From the NCBI GenBank assembly GCA_958510825.1, contig OY294048.1, positions 26,484,680-26,548,679 on the forward strand: a stretch of DNA of 64,000 nt. The letters run 5' to 3'. The notes below the pieces were generated by a model. It did not search any database. It was not told the origin of the DNA and worked only from the letters and a program-made list of their open reading frames with translations. This DNA is from Brachypterus glaber (Eukaryota > Arthropoda > Insecta > Coleoptera > Kateretidae). Below, piece by piece: positions 29,068 through 41,759 of this stretch (the first letter of the stretch is position 1; the number at the start of each line of letters is the position of its first letter). A program made the translations under genes and the position numbers.

Positions 29068-32000
29068 TCACCGTCTCTCTCTCATCCTGAATTCTTCTGC
29101 GATGAAGTTCTTAAGTATATCTAGCCTGCCCATATTCTGAAGTTCTTCCACAATTGAGGCCACCTGAACTGCTCCCACTAAAGTTATAACTGCTAGCCTT
29201 TCTCTTTCATACAGTACGCAAGTTTCTAGCCTATGGAGCGGGTCATCCTTCATATTGCACACCTCACAGTTACTGTTTCTAGTTTTGCCGACTCTCTTTA
29301 GATGAGCTTTAAAATGACCATGCCCAGTCAGAATTTGTGCCAGTTCCCTGTCTAACGAAAAGTTGGTGTTTAGTCTTCTAGTGATACTTGGGAAGAAAGA
29401 GTACGTTACCCTACCCTCTTCTGCTTCATCCCAGATTTCTTGCCACTGTCTATTGGTTTCTACCCTGAGTAATCTATTAACCTCGTTTCTAGATAGGCCT
29501 GGTTCAAGATTTAGTTCACCGAACGTGACATTCTCCCTCCTTCTAATGCGCCTTTTAGCCTCAAGTTCGCTCAAAACTAGTGTTAATGGCGGTAGCTTGG
29601 CCAGTACGCAAGCTGCTTGGTATGACGTGGAGCAGTAAGTTCCAGCTATAATTCTTGCACAGGTTCCGCTTACGCTATTAATAGCTATCTTGGCTCTGGC
29701 GTATACGGCATATCTACCCCATATTTCGTATCCATACCTTACCATCGGAACATATAGTTCTTAAAGCATTTTCAGGAGGACTATAAATCGCTTTTGTGAG
29801 GCTTTTTATTTGCATAAAAGAGCTTTTTGCCTTATCAGAAATATGCTTAATATGGGGTACAAAATTAAGTTTATTGTTAAAAATAATGCCGAGGTACCTT
29901 GCCTGTTCCACCCTCCTGATGATCCTACCATACATCCTACCAAAGGCCCAAAGTGCAGGTAATTCGATTTATCCCTGGAAAATTGAAGCTTGTTGGTAGA
30001 TGCCCAGTCGGTGATCCTGGTCAAGTCAGCATTGGCTCTAGCTTCTAATTGGTCTCTGGAGTGTGCGCTTACGACGTATGCCAGATCGTCTGCGTAAGCT
30101 ATAATTTCCCCATATTGCAAAGGAATGGAAAGTAGCATTTTGAGTCCAGAGTTCCACAAAGTAGGTCCCATGACTGATCCTTGGCCACAGCCTCTTTCTA
30201 TCACCTTAGATACTCTGACCCCTCCGTATTCCAGACTAGAAACCCGATCCTTAAAATAACTTTTGATTATTTTGAGGATTCCATTTGGAACATTAGATTC
30301 GGCTAAAGAGTTTATTATTGTAGGCCACCAAATATTGTCAAATGCTCCCTGAATATCTAATAGAACCATAATCTTGTGTCTGTGTGGCTGAGCGTCTATT
30401 GCATCAAGAGTGGCTTTACATGCGCTTATTGTACTTCTCCCTTGAACAAAGCCGTGCTGCTGATTTCCGTATAAATTTTCAGTCACTTCAAGCCTAGCCT
30501 TAATTACTCTTTCCAAAATCTTTCCTACAAAGGAGAGTAAAGTAATGGGTCTACATCCTTCAAGACCCTCTTTACTACTTCCGGCCTTAGGTATCATCAC
30601 GATTTTTCCATTTTTCCAAATTTTAGGAAAGTGTCCGATTTTTAAGCAAGCGTTAAAAAGTTCCCTGTAAAGTCTGCTATAACAGGGCCTATTACTTTTA
30701 AAAGTATAGCGGGAATGTTATCCGGCCCTGGTGCTTTCTTGTTATTTAGGTTTCTTATGTAGAACATAACCTAGTCTGTAGAAACTTCCCTTATGGGGGC
30801 GGGGTTTGTCGTGATGTATCTTGATCTTAGTCTAAGCTCCGTTTGCTGCTCGGTATCATCTTCCTCGTTATCCTCCTTAACCCAATTATCGATTATCCTT
30901 TTCGCAGTATCCTCTCTACCCACTGTGTACTGTCCATCCGTTTCCCTAACTGTTGATTCTACAGATCTGAAGCCTCGTTTTTTTGAAGCTAGTTTATATG
31001 GAAGGCTCCAGGGAGAAGTATTGAGCTCATTTGTCACGAAGTTATTCCAAGACTTTAGGCGGATGCTTTCAATCTTTAAAGAGTAGGTTTCTTTCGATTC
31101 TTCATAGGACGTTCTTAACCTGTCCCTGTCGTCCCCTCTTGCTCTCTGGTAGGTCTTTCTAGCTGCATGAAGTTTTCTCTTGCATTCCTCGGCTTGGTCA
31201 TTCCACCACGTAGGTTTACAAGCGAAGAACTTTCTCTTTCGAAAGCATGTATCTGCGATGTTCTGTAATAAAGAGGTGAGGCGATCTGCTGCATTGTCTA
31301 ATGCTACTGAATCCTCTAGGATTAGACTGTCTTCGATTTCCTCAATACCTCGAGCAGCCATATCTACCGCCAGGTTTCTATCCAGGTTTGTTTTACTCCT
31401 AACCCATTTAAACCTCTGATTAAGAGGCAAGTTAGTGGTTAGGCTGAAAGTAATAAGCCTGTGGTCACTGCCTATACTGTCAGGATGTACTTTCCAGTCC
31501 GTAATTTTATGTAGTCCTAGGTCTGTAGTTATAGTGATGTCAATATTACTGGTGCCCTGGTGATTGCTGAACGTACTTGGATAACCCAGTTGGTTTACTA
31601 CATGTAGGTTTCTTTCAGCCAGAAGATCCGCAACATCGTTACCTCTAGTGTCATTTGCGTCGGAGTACCATAATCTATTTCTAGCGTTAGAGTCTGCACC
31701 AATCACAATAAGTGGGTCCGTGGTTAAAGCAAGTGCCTCTTTTAGATTCTCAAGATCCGTAGAAATATCCCTCTGAGTATTAGCAGGTGGCCAGTAGGCT
31801 GATACGACTGTAAAGCTAAAGTCTTCATACTTAACTCTGACTACGCACTGCTTGTTGGAGGTATGCTGTTTAACCAGTATGCCATCTAGTGTGGGGTTAA
31901 GTATGATGACAGCGGCCCTGAAATCATTATCTATACTAGCGAATACTTTGTGTTTGCTGCAGTAGGGTATATAGTAGTTTTCGCTGTTTCCTCTTGTTCT

Positions 32001-32132
32001 ATAAGGCTCCTGTACAATAAGGATATCAAGTCTTTTGTCGATAGCTGAGGTGATCATTTCGGAGGTTGCTGCACGTGACTTTTGTAGGTTTATTTGGCCA
32101 ATATTGAGTGCACCTGCCTTATAGGAACTCAA
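29068..32132 (-). pseudogene. LINE copy A ORF2: endonuclease and reverse transcriptase, frame-broken
   Basis: The endonuclease (32132-30771, 453 codons) has LNIGQINLQKS, IVQEPYR, VIGADSNARNRLW, TSNIDITI and the catalytic GSDHRLITF. A TAG near 30773 and a frameshift near 30672 separate it from the RT. The RT includes NNKKAPGPDNIPA, GCRPITLLSFVGKILERVI, QQHGFVQGRSTISA, LLDIQGAFDNIWW, CGQGSVMGPTLWN and the active site IIAYADDLAYV. Another frameshift near 29945 and one near 29760 precede the C-terminus (29745-29068). The C-terminus holds the zinc motif NCEVC...PLHRLETC after GHGHFKAHLKRVG, typical of the R1 clade. Breaks: at least one stop and three frameshifts, so it is inactive but only moderately old. 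Confidence 0.88.
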
Positions 32133-32133
32133 T

Positions 32134-33472
<1,339 letters not shown>

Positions 33473-33521
<49 letters not shown>
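33473..33521. repeat. (AGAC)n microsatellite between LINE copies C and B
   Basis: 49 bp, uninterrupted. It follows directly on the 5' truncation point of copy C and precedes the 'aaaaaaaggaaagggg' terminus of copy B. Confidence 0.97.
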
Positions 33522-33523
<2 letters not shown>

Positions 33524-35143
33524 AAAAAGGAAAGGGGAGAGCCCAGTACTGAAAGTACCCCACCATGGCGAACCATGATGGCCACCACCCCCGGATAGCA
33601 GTGAAGCTATCTATCCGGTGATCTGCATTTTTTTTTAACCCTTTCCTTTTGTTGCAACCCTTTTCGGTGTTTTATTTATTTTCTTATAATTATTAAAATT
33701 AGTAATGTTGTATATATACAAAAATGGTGGCAAGGGTACAATACCCGGCCATGCGGACAAAAGTTTGCCAGCACGGACAAGGCCCCAACCCACTTAATAT
33801 TTGCGGCAAGCCGCTGGAGGTTCCGTAACCCTCCATATTTCCGTCTTATTGGACACCAGCACTCTTCTCTATCGTCACTACACTCCACTGTTCACACACT
33901 CACTCTCTTATCCTATGTTCGTCTGCAATAAAGTTTTTAAGCAAATCTATTTGCCCCGAAACATTTAATAGTTGTACAACAGTCTTTATTTGAATATCTC
34001 CTACAACATTTCTTACCAAGTTTCTTTGTTGCGTATATAACCTGCACTCTATAAGCCTATGTACGGGATTATCTTCAACGCCACACTCCTCACAGTCTCC
34101 GTTAAGTTCCCTTCCTACACGTTTTAGGTGCGCTTTAAAATGACCGTGTCCAGTAAGTACCTGTGCAAGCTCTTTGTCCAGAGAAAAGTCTAAATTTATT
34201 CTGCGCCCAATATCCGGAAAAAATGAATATGTTACTCTGCCCTGACTAGCCTCGTTCCACTGTGTCTGCCACTGCCGTATTGTCTCTTGAGAAAGTAGTC
34301 TATTGGCCTCAGCGCGTGGAATCCCTTGTTCAAGGTGTAGTTCTCCATGTATAGCCTCAACGTGACGTCTGTGATTTCTCTTGGCATTAAGTTCTTGCAA
34401 GGTAATCGACAAGGGAGGAACTTTGGCTAAAACACATGCAGAGTGATATGACGCCGAACCATAGGTTCCTGCTATAACTCTTGCACAGGTACCACTGACA
34501 CTATCTATGGCCTTCGTAGCTCTAGCATAGGTTGAGTATCCTCCCCAAATATCGTAGCCATAGTTGACCATAGGGACAATTGCCCGTTCGTATATTGTTC
34601 TGAGGGAATTATCTGGGGGATTATATAAGGCCTTAGTAAGACTCCTCATTTGTAAAAAGCTGGTTTTAGCTCTGTCAGTGTTTCTGCTTAATGTGTGAGG
34701 CAAAATTACGTTTGATATCCAGAATAAACCCTAGGTACCTAGCGCTTTCAACCCTTTTCATGACTTGCCCATAGAGGCTTATTGCAGGTTTGCGCACCAG
34801 TTTAGGTCCAAATTGTAAAAAGCAGGACTTTTCTTTAGAAAATGTGAGCTTGTTGTCTGCTGCCCAATCAGTTATGACGCCTAGATCTTCGTTAGCTCTA
34901 GTCTCCAAGGTCTCTCTTGTCGGAGCACTTACGATATATGCTAAATCATCAGCATATGCAACTACTTCGCCATACTGAAGACCAACAGACAACAACTGCT
35001 TTAGGCCGGCATTCCAAAGTGTTGGCCCCATGACAGAGCCTTGACCGCAGCCTCTTTCCACTTGCTTAGATACTTCTGTTCCTCCATATTCTAGCCATGA
35101 TACTCTATCGTTAAAGTAGCTTTTTACTATTTTTAGTAATATA
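33522..35143 (-). mobile_element. R1-clade LINE copy B, 5'-truncated in the RT
   Basis: The 3' terminus against (AGAC)n has the same signature and hairpin region as copy A (arms ccaccatgg / ccatgatgg, one mismatch). The protein sequence differs clearly from copy A, so this is a different subfamily. The 5' end at about 35143 joins the T/A-rich tail of the tRNA-like repeat. Confidence 0.85.
33900..35143 (-). pseudogene. LINE copy B ORF2: RT palm to C-terminus, one frameshift
   Basis: Part one (35143-34680) starts at LKIVKSYFNDRVSWLEYGG and includes CGQGSVMGPTLWNAG and the active site VVAYADDLAYIV. A frameshift near 34685-34700 leads to part two (34703-33900): RAKTSFLQMRSLTKALYNPP, NYGYDIWGGYSTYA, GHGHFKAHLKRVG and the zinc motif CEECG...PVHRLIEC, ending LLKNFIADEHRIRE. 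It lines up block for block with copy A. Everything N-terminal of the RT palm was lost by 5' truncation. Confidence 0.88.
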
Positions 35144-35189
35144 AAAGTAAAAAACAAGTTCAAGCAAAAAAAAAACAAAAAGCTGATAT

Positions 35190-35256
35190 GAGGCCAGCTG
35201 GATTCGAACCCGGGATAATTAGAGTATCACTTTGTATCCACTGCGCCAGAGCGGCC
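35190..35256 (-). other. tRNA-Arg-derived module of the long repeat
   Basis: On the minus strand it begins 'ggccgctctggcgcagtgga' (A box), has 'actctaatta' in the anticodon-loop position and 'gggttcgaatcc' (B box), and ends 'agctggcctc'. Only about four acceptor pairs (GGCC/GGCC) form and the T-arm has mismatches. This supports a SINE-like RNA polymerase III module rather than a working tRNA. Similarity to tRNA-Arg(UCU) is by eye. Confidence 0.75.
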
Positions 35257-36009
35257 ACTTAATATGCAGTGAAATATAGTTTTTAAGAAACTACACATTA
35301 TATAAATTATTTTTTTTTTCAAGAAAAAAACGCCATTATTTTGAAAGTTTTATTTTTATATGTCATTTTAATGTAAATTCTTCCATTTTATATATTATTA
35401 AGAAAATCTGACCGTTGTTTCTCTTTTTTACTTTTATATTTTAGAATTCTAAAATTAAAAGTATTGAAATACACATTTTTTTTCAATTTTTTTTTTCCGA
35501 TTTTTTCACATTTCTCGACGTTTTCGAAGTTTTTAAGACTTTTGAGACCATGTTAAAAAAATGTCTGTCTATCTGTCTGTCGGTCTGTGAACACGATAAC
35601 TCGGGAAAGACAAATCGTAGCGATTTGAAATTTGGAGGGTATATTTGCGTAGTGAATATCTCGGCGGGGATTGAAATTGCGGTATGTGGGTAGGGGAGAA
35701 AGGGGTCAAAGGGGCCAAAAAAAGTTAATTTTTGGTATTTTTTTTTTAAATTTTTTATCGTTCAATTATAATTTTGGCATGTATAGAAAGGTAATAAAAT
35801 TTACCATAAGAAAGGTAAAAACCATTTTTTTCGTAGCACCAATACTTCTGGAGATATTAGCAAAATAACAAAATACACGACACTGTGAAGTCTTTTTATT
35901 AGTTAGGCAAAGGCTTGTATTTTGCAAATTTTAATAATAATTTATGTCCATTTCAAGCAAAAAAAAATTGTCGGTCACCAGTTGTGATGCGCAGTACTGC
36001 TTAGACAAA

Positions 36010-36262
36010 CGTAAGTATGCGCAGAAGAGTTTATTAATATATACGAATGCTTAAAAGTGTTCTGGAAACATATACAAATATGTCATGCGCAGTAAGGATT
36101 GGTGGAATATATTTATGCGCAGAAGTGTTTAATAATACATACGAATACGACAAAGTGTTCTGGCAAAGATATACAAATATATCATGCGCAGTAAAGATTG
36201 GTGGAACATATTTATGCGCAAACGTGTTTAATTATACATACGAATGCACAGAAGTGTTCTGA
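36010..36262. repeat. ~98-bp minisatellite, about 2.5 copies
   Basis: 'acgaat' followed by 'aagtgttctgg' recurs at 36043, 36141 and 36240. Each unit includes 'catgcgcagtaa' and 'atttatgcgca'. The short ORF across it is an artefact. Confidence 0.85.
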
Positions 36263-36466
36263 AGTTGCTAGAGGTGAGGAAAGGCAAAGTAAGTGTGACA
36301 AAAAGTGTGTAGTCCATTTCCACTATTCTGTTCGTCTAAAATATAAAAGTTTTCAAACGCTTTTGCGTTTCAGATATTTTCCTTTTCAAGTGGCGCCTTC
36401 GCCATATTTTTTAATTTTTTACCTTTATTTTAAACAAAAAAAAAATAATATTTTATTACGAGTATA

Positions 36467-37585
36467 CAGGGTGATTCAGAAATAAGTTACAAAATTTTAA
36501 AGGGCGATTCTAGGTCCAAAAATATGAAAAAAATGTCCCTATAAAAGTTGGTCCGGAAATGAGCCCTAAGGGAGTTACGACCACCCTAAGGGTACATCTG
36601 AGAAGTAGTTTTTATTTTATGTCTCTGTAATCCTGTAAACCACAGTAAAGAGTTTTTGCACATGCCTTAACATTGATAAAGGTTATCATTTTATGTAATT
36701 TTTATTTGGTCATTTTAACCAGGGACATTGAAAATGAGGGTGTGATATCACTTTTTTGTCCCAAATTTTTTATCTATATTTTTTGACATTTTCTCAATAG
36801 TACAGCATATTAATCTTTAATTAAAAATACATAAAAAAGGTACTCTTTGTGTAACACCATAGGGCCAACCGTTTTCGAGAAAATTGCAATTAAAGAGGCA
36901 ATTTCACATTCTGAGCATAAAAAAAGGAGATAAAAAATGCAACAATAAAAATTATTAAAAAAAAAATCCATACACAAATATCTGCAAATCGCTTTTAAGG
37001 GAGCTACGGCCCCTTAAAAAGTGTTATTCTTTAAAAGGCCATAGTACTCTTAACTGATTTTCGAACCTAGGTGTATAGGAGCTTTTTTCATAGTTTTTAA
37101 TTTAGAATTGAAATTTTTATTGGTGCATTTTTTAGTTCCTATTTTTGATGCTCAGAACGTAAAATTGCCTCTTTAATTGCAATTTACTCAAAAACGGTTG
37201 GCCCTATGGTGTACCTTTTTTTATGTATTTTTAATCAAAAATTAATATTTTATTGAGAAAATGTCAAAACATTTACAGAGAAAAGTTTGGGGCAAAAAGG
37301 TGACATCGCCCCCCCGCCATTTTGCATGTCCATGGTTAAAATTACCAAATAAAAATTACATAAAATCATAACCTTTATCAATGTTAAGGCATGTGCAAAA
37401 ACTGGTTACTGTGGTGTATAGGGTTCCAGAGATATTAAATAAAAACTAATTTTCAGATGTACCCTTAGGAGGGTCGTAACTCCTTTAGGGCTCATTTCCG
37501 GACCAACCTTTATGGAAAATTTTTTCATATTTTTCGACCTAGAATCGCCCCTTAAAATGTTGCAACTTATTTCTGAATCACCCTG
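36467..37585. mobile_element. Foldback element, family FB-C
   Basis: The left tip is 'cagggtgattcagaaataag' and the right tip 'ttatttctgaatcaccctg'. The arms continue through 'ttaaagggcgattctagg', 'ttggtccggaaatgagcc' and 'gttacgaccacccta' and reach well into the centre, with a second inverted block around 'attgcaattaaagaggcaat'. Flanking TA is present on both sides (36465-36466 and 37586-37587). There is no ORF. Confidence 0.9.
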
Positions 37586-37589
37586 TATA

Positions 37590-39573
37590 CCGGGTGTTTT
37601 TTTTTAAACTGAAACTTTCAAATATCTCGAATACTATGGATTTTAGAAAAAAAATGTCGGACAAAAGTTGTTTAATTTAATGGGGTTACAAAATGGCTTA
37701 TATACTTTTTACGGATATTTACTTTTTCAAGGTCATTTCTAAGTTAACTTTGTTGTTTTTTTTTAATAGAAACATATATTTTTTACTGTTATTTACAGGG
37801 TGGGCCAAAAAAACCGGCCACTTTTTTAACCGTTAAAACTTGTTTGCCTTTTCACCGATCTATACAAAATTTGGAATGAATATTCTCAAAACATGTAAGA
37901 TAATTTTAATTATTTAAAGTATTATTATATTTTTCAGTAATAAAGCCTTCTCTAAAAGGGTTATTTTAAAGCCTTGGGGATTAGAGGAAAATGTATAATT
38001 TAAAAAAATTTCATCTTCATTATGTTAAGTGTTCTTTCCTTAATAGTTATGTATATTTTTCTTTTAAGTTAAGATCGTATTTTGTTTTTTATATTAATTT
38101 TTTAGAAATTGTAAAGATAGCAGTAAATATCATAAAAACACGGATTGAGTAGGCTGTTACTCATCTCAAATTATTTTTGACATGTCTAAAAAATAATATG
38201 TCAAATTGAAAATTATTAAAAATCACGAATCAAAATTAAAAACAGCATTGTGAATATATATTTTAAAGAAGATAAGCAATAAATAAACAACGAATATATT
38301 TGAATTAAAAAAATTATAGATAAACAAGAAAATAATTGTAGTCAAAAGGAGAAAAAAAATCTTGTTTTAGAAATGTTAACTTAAGATGAAGGTCCTTTAT
38401 TAAAAAGATAATGTGAATTTTTTAAATCAATAAATCAGAATATGGAATTTTAATTGCAAATAGCCAACCAAGATCCTGTACCTACCATACTTATATGGTT
38501 TTATATTACTTATAATTAAAAAATTAAAATAATTTTATTTGGAATGAAAATATAATACTTTTTTATTTAGCTAATAGTTAAATCTTGATTTATTTTAGCA
38601 ATCTCTTATTTTTCATGTTATGTTCATAGAGTTTATGGTAAAATTTTTGAATGTGCGTATTTCATTAGTAATACTTCTGTTATTTAGTAACCATTTTTCT
38701 TAAAATATACATCTACAATTCAGCTTTTACTTTTTTCCTCATTTTTATTTTATGTAGTTCGACATTTTCACAGATTTTTGGTCATTTTAAATAGTTTTTA
38801 AATTGACAGATTATTTTTTGAGAGATGTCAGATAAATAACACGCCTATAAGTTTTTTTATCTTAAAAATTAATTTATTGCAATATGTAGCCTTTCAGAAA
38901 AACAAGAATAAAAAATAAACTATAATTTAAAATTAAAATTGAAACCTACTGAAGAAAGACCACTAAAAATTATGAAGACGAAAACTTTTCAAATTATACA
39001 TTTTGCTCTAATCTCCACGGCTTTAAAATAACCCCTTTGGAAAAAGCTTTATTACTAAAAAACATAATATTTTAAATAATTAAAATTACCTACAGAATCT
39101 GACATGTTTTGAGCATATTCATTCAAAATTTTGTATAGATCGGTCAAAAGACAAAGGCACCCAGTAACTCTCCTCAAAAAAAATAAAAATCTTTCCTAAA
39201 AACTTTTTTTGAACTTTTAGTTTGGACAAAGATAACACAGCCAGACAAAATTTAAAAAGTTGGATCTTCAACGGACTCGACTAGTATTTTGAGCCGAATC
39301 TGAAAGTTAGCTCCCATTTTCAACATTACTTTAAAAAACATATCATATCATTGCAAAGTATGTGGCTGTGTTATCTCTGCAACTAAAAGTCCGATCAAAT
39401 AAAGCTTTTCACAAAAGATTTTAATTTTTTTGAGGAAAATTAAATAACAATAAAAAAATATTTTTCTATTTAAAAAAGTCGACCTTGAAATGACCTTGAA
39501 AACGAAAATATCCGTAAAAAATAAATACGCTATTTTGTTTCCCCCCAGTAAAATAAACAACTTTTTTTGACAN
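37590..39573. mobile_element. Foldback element, family FB-D (outer), right tip lost in the gap
   Basis: It starts 'ccgggtgtttttttttaaac' after a TA (37588-37589) immediately beside FB-C. The left arm runs 37590-37795 and continues at 39167-39245. The right arm, 39360-39573, is its reverse complement ('ttaaatttggacttttagt'-like, 'aaggtcatttc', 'ttttacggatattt'). About 70 bp of the right tip should lie in the N run. Another foldback element sits inside the left arm. Confidence 0.85.
37796..39164. mobile_element. Foldback element, family FB-E, nested in the arm of FB-D
   Basis: The left tip is 'cagggtgggccaaaaaaacc' and the right tip 'ggcacccag'. The sub-terminal arms match strongly ('ccgatctatacaaaattt', 'cttctctaaaagggttat', 'ggattagaggaaaatgtata' against their complements at 38985-39150). 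TA lies on each side (37794-37795 and 39165-39166). The outermost ~35 bp of the tips are less well conserved between arms. Confidence 0.85.
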
Positions 39574-39772
39574 NNNNNNNNNNNNNNNNNNNNNNNNNNN
39601 NNNNNNNNNNNNNNNNNNNNNNNNNNNNNNNNNNNNNNNNNNNNNNNNNNNNNNNNNNNNNNNNNNNNNNNNNNNNNNNNNNNNNNNNNNNNNNNNNNNN
39701 NNNNNNNNNNNNNNNNNNNNNNNNNNNNNNNNNNNNNNNNNNNNNNNNNNNNNNNNNNNNNNNNNNNNNNNN
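39573..39772. other. Assembly gap, 200 N
   Basis: Exactly 200 undetermined bases, most likely a placeholder length. It lies between a palindromic element and a minisatellite, both difficult to assemble. Any ORF crossing it is meaningless. Confidence 0.99.
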
Positions 39773-39775
39773 CCT

Positions 39776-39828
39776 GAGGAACTCTTTGCAAAAAGGAACT
39801 CCTTTGTACAAATTTCAGACGCGGTCAG
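39776..39828 (+). repeat. Direct repeat, left copy (53 bp)
   Basis: It runs from 'gaggaactctttgcaaaaag' to 'cagacgcggtcag' and matches 40591-40643 with one substitution. The two copies bracket the 84-bp minisatellite. Confidence 0.9.
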
Positions 39829-39923
39829 AAACAAGTATTATTTATTTACCATGTGGATTAACGTTCTTATGTTCAAACTAGATGAGTAGTTACAAACACA
39901 CTTTACAAAACATCCTACCTTTG

Positions 39924-40470
39924 GGCGCCAAGTTTGGTAGAAACCGTCAGGGACAAGGGACAAAGCTTTTTTTTCCTGAAGGTAATTTTGGGGCGCCATT
40001 TTTTGTTTTGAAGGAAGTTTGGTAAAAACCGTCAGGGACAAAGCTTTTTTCCTGAAGGTAATCTTGGGGCGCCAATTTTTTGTCTTGAAGAGGCGCCAAG
40101 TTTGGTAGAAACCGCCAGAGACAAAGATTTTTTCCTGAAGGTAATCTTGGGGCGCCATTTTTTTTGTCTTGAAGAGGCGCCAAGTTTGGTAGAAACCGCC
40201 AGGGACAAAGATTTTTTCCTGAAGGTAATCTTGGGGCGCCAATTTTTGTGTTGAAGAGGCGCCATGTTTGGTAGAAACTGTCAGAGACAAAGCTTTTTTC
40301 TCGTGAAGGTAAATCGGGGGTGCCATTTTTTATTTGAAGGGGCGCTAAGTTTGGTAGTAACCGTCAGGGACAAAGCTGTTTTTATGAAGGTATTTTTTTG
40401 GGCGCCAACTTCTTTTTTTGTAGGGGCGCCCAGTTTGGTTGAAACCGCCAGGGAAAAAGTTTTTTTTTGA
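39924..40470. repeat. GC-rich ~84-bp minisatellite, seven units
   Basis: 'ggcgccaagtttggtagaaa' or a close variant begins at about 39924, 40008, 40091, 40176, 40258, 40341 and 40425. Each unit also has 'cagggacaaagc' and 'ttcctgaaggta..cttgggg'. Spacings of 82-85 keep some frames open, which creates ORFs of up to 162 codons on the minus strand. These carry no independent sign of coding. Confidence 0.92.
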
Positions 40471-40535
40471 GGGTGCCTTATTGGCAGTAGTGCTTGCACA
40501 GCGGTAATTTCTACGACTTATTTGCCAAAAATTAC

Positions 40536-40616
40536 CGAGGAACTCTTAAGGAACACATGAGGAACTCCCAAGGAACTCTGGAGGAACTCCGAGGAACTCT
40601 TTGCAAAAAGGAACTC
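40536..40616. repeat. Cluster of 'aggaact' words
   Basis: About eight 'aggaact/aggaac' words occur at irregular 10-15 bp spacing just before the right 53-bp direct repeat. The left repeat begins with the same word, so this array may extend into the gap there. Confidence 0.8.
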
Positions 40617-40643
40617 TTTTGTACAAATTTCAGACGCGGTCAG
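40591..40643 (+). repeat. Direct repeat, right copy (53 bp)
   Basis: Second copy of the repeat at 39776-39828, 815 bp away, with one substitution ('ctcttttg' against 'ctcctttg'). Confidence 0.9.
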
Positions 40644-41759
40644 CCCCTCGTGGAAGGCTTTTTGTTTTTTTAAGCATATAAAAACTTTGATATTGAATTT
40701 TTATGGAAGAAAAAAGTTTTTCTGGATAATAAAGGAATATTCTTAATTTTTATGCCCCTCTACTACTACTCTACTCTCTTCTATGGGGTAGAAATTGACA
40801 CATGAGGTTAATAAAAAATAGAAAAAAATGCTATTAGAATTTTTTCCAAAGAGTCCTTTTTTTCTAGGGTATTCATCAATATGTCCGAATTCAGGGTTTA
40901 TGTTTGCATAAAAAAAAAGTACAGGGTGTCTAAAATAGGTTCACTCGATCGGTTGTTGCTTTGTCTACTTTGTGTGTTAGTGTGTTTTGGTGGTTGGTTT
41001 GAGATTTTTATAGGGTAGCGACAAATTAATAGATGAACATCGTAACTCCCCTCAGTTTTCCCCACAGTACGCAGGTTGACGATTTTTTATTTTCGTTATT
41101 AGGGTACCGCAAATTCGAATCAAAACTCATGAAGGAGAAGCTCTTATTAGCTAAAGTCGACAACCCTAATTTTTTCTTTTGACAATTTCAAATATTCATT
41201 TTGGACATCTGTCAGTAAAAACTAATTTCAAACATGCTGTTATATTTTGAAATTTTTAACAAGAACATGGTGAATTTTCATGTAGTAATACCTAAAATTT
41301 ATAGATTAACAAAACCTGTCGCCGTTATAATTTTATTATAATATCATATTGTATTTCTTGTGCAAAAATGCATGCAAATCGAATTTATTATGGTAAAATA
41401 TTTTACTGAATATAATTGTCTATTAGTTTTAAGGCCCAATACGAAATTTACATGCAAGGTAAGATGCAAAAAACAAATAGGTTTGTACTGAAAATACAAG
41501 AAGTTTTAAAATACACCATTACAAAATGTGGATAATATTCTTATCGCCATGGTTCGCCACTTATTTTCAAATTATATTAAATTACAATAATTCTGAGCAA
41601 TACATCCCTTGTTATGGCCTGAGGTACGAAAGGTAAAAGCTTCCCTTTGCAAATCCGGTTTTTGAGTAGTTATAAATTATAACTTATAATAGTGGATGAT
41701 GTGATCAGCACTACGCATTTGATTACCGTAATACTTCTTGTAACTAATTTTAAAGAACT
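40644..41759. other. Non-coding DNA with one arm of an inverted repeat
   Basis: A TA-flanked 'cagggtgtctaaaatagg' at 40922 looks like an element tip. The stretch 40945-41055 ('gttgctttgtcta', 'gtgttttggtggtt', 'gggtagcgacaa', 'catcgta.ctcccctca') is the reverse complement of about 43725-43850. No gene is seen. Confidence 0.6.

Larger units (their letters stand above)
35144..36466 (-). repeat. Composite repeat with tRNA-like module, long copy
   Basis: On the minus strand this matches the copy at 25966-26345 at both ends but has ~900 bp more in the middle. That middle holds a GTTATCGTG/GACA-type module (reverse orientation, 35560-35640) and a ~98-bp minisatellite. The element ends at a T-rich tail next to LINE copy B. 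Its other side is cut by the foldback element at 36467. Confidence 0.7.

Noticed and set aside
36047..36262. 71-codon ORF with internal similarity
   Set aside because: The internal similarity is the 98-bp minisatellite; no independent coding evidence.
39348..39881. ORFs spanning the N run
   Set aside because: The open frames consist largely of undetermined bases.
39838..40499. Minus-strand ORFs of up to 162 codons
   Set aside because: They follow the ~84-bp minisatellite period; similar ORFs appear in several frames at once and no protein motif is present.
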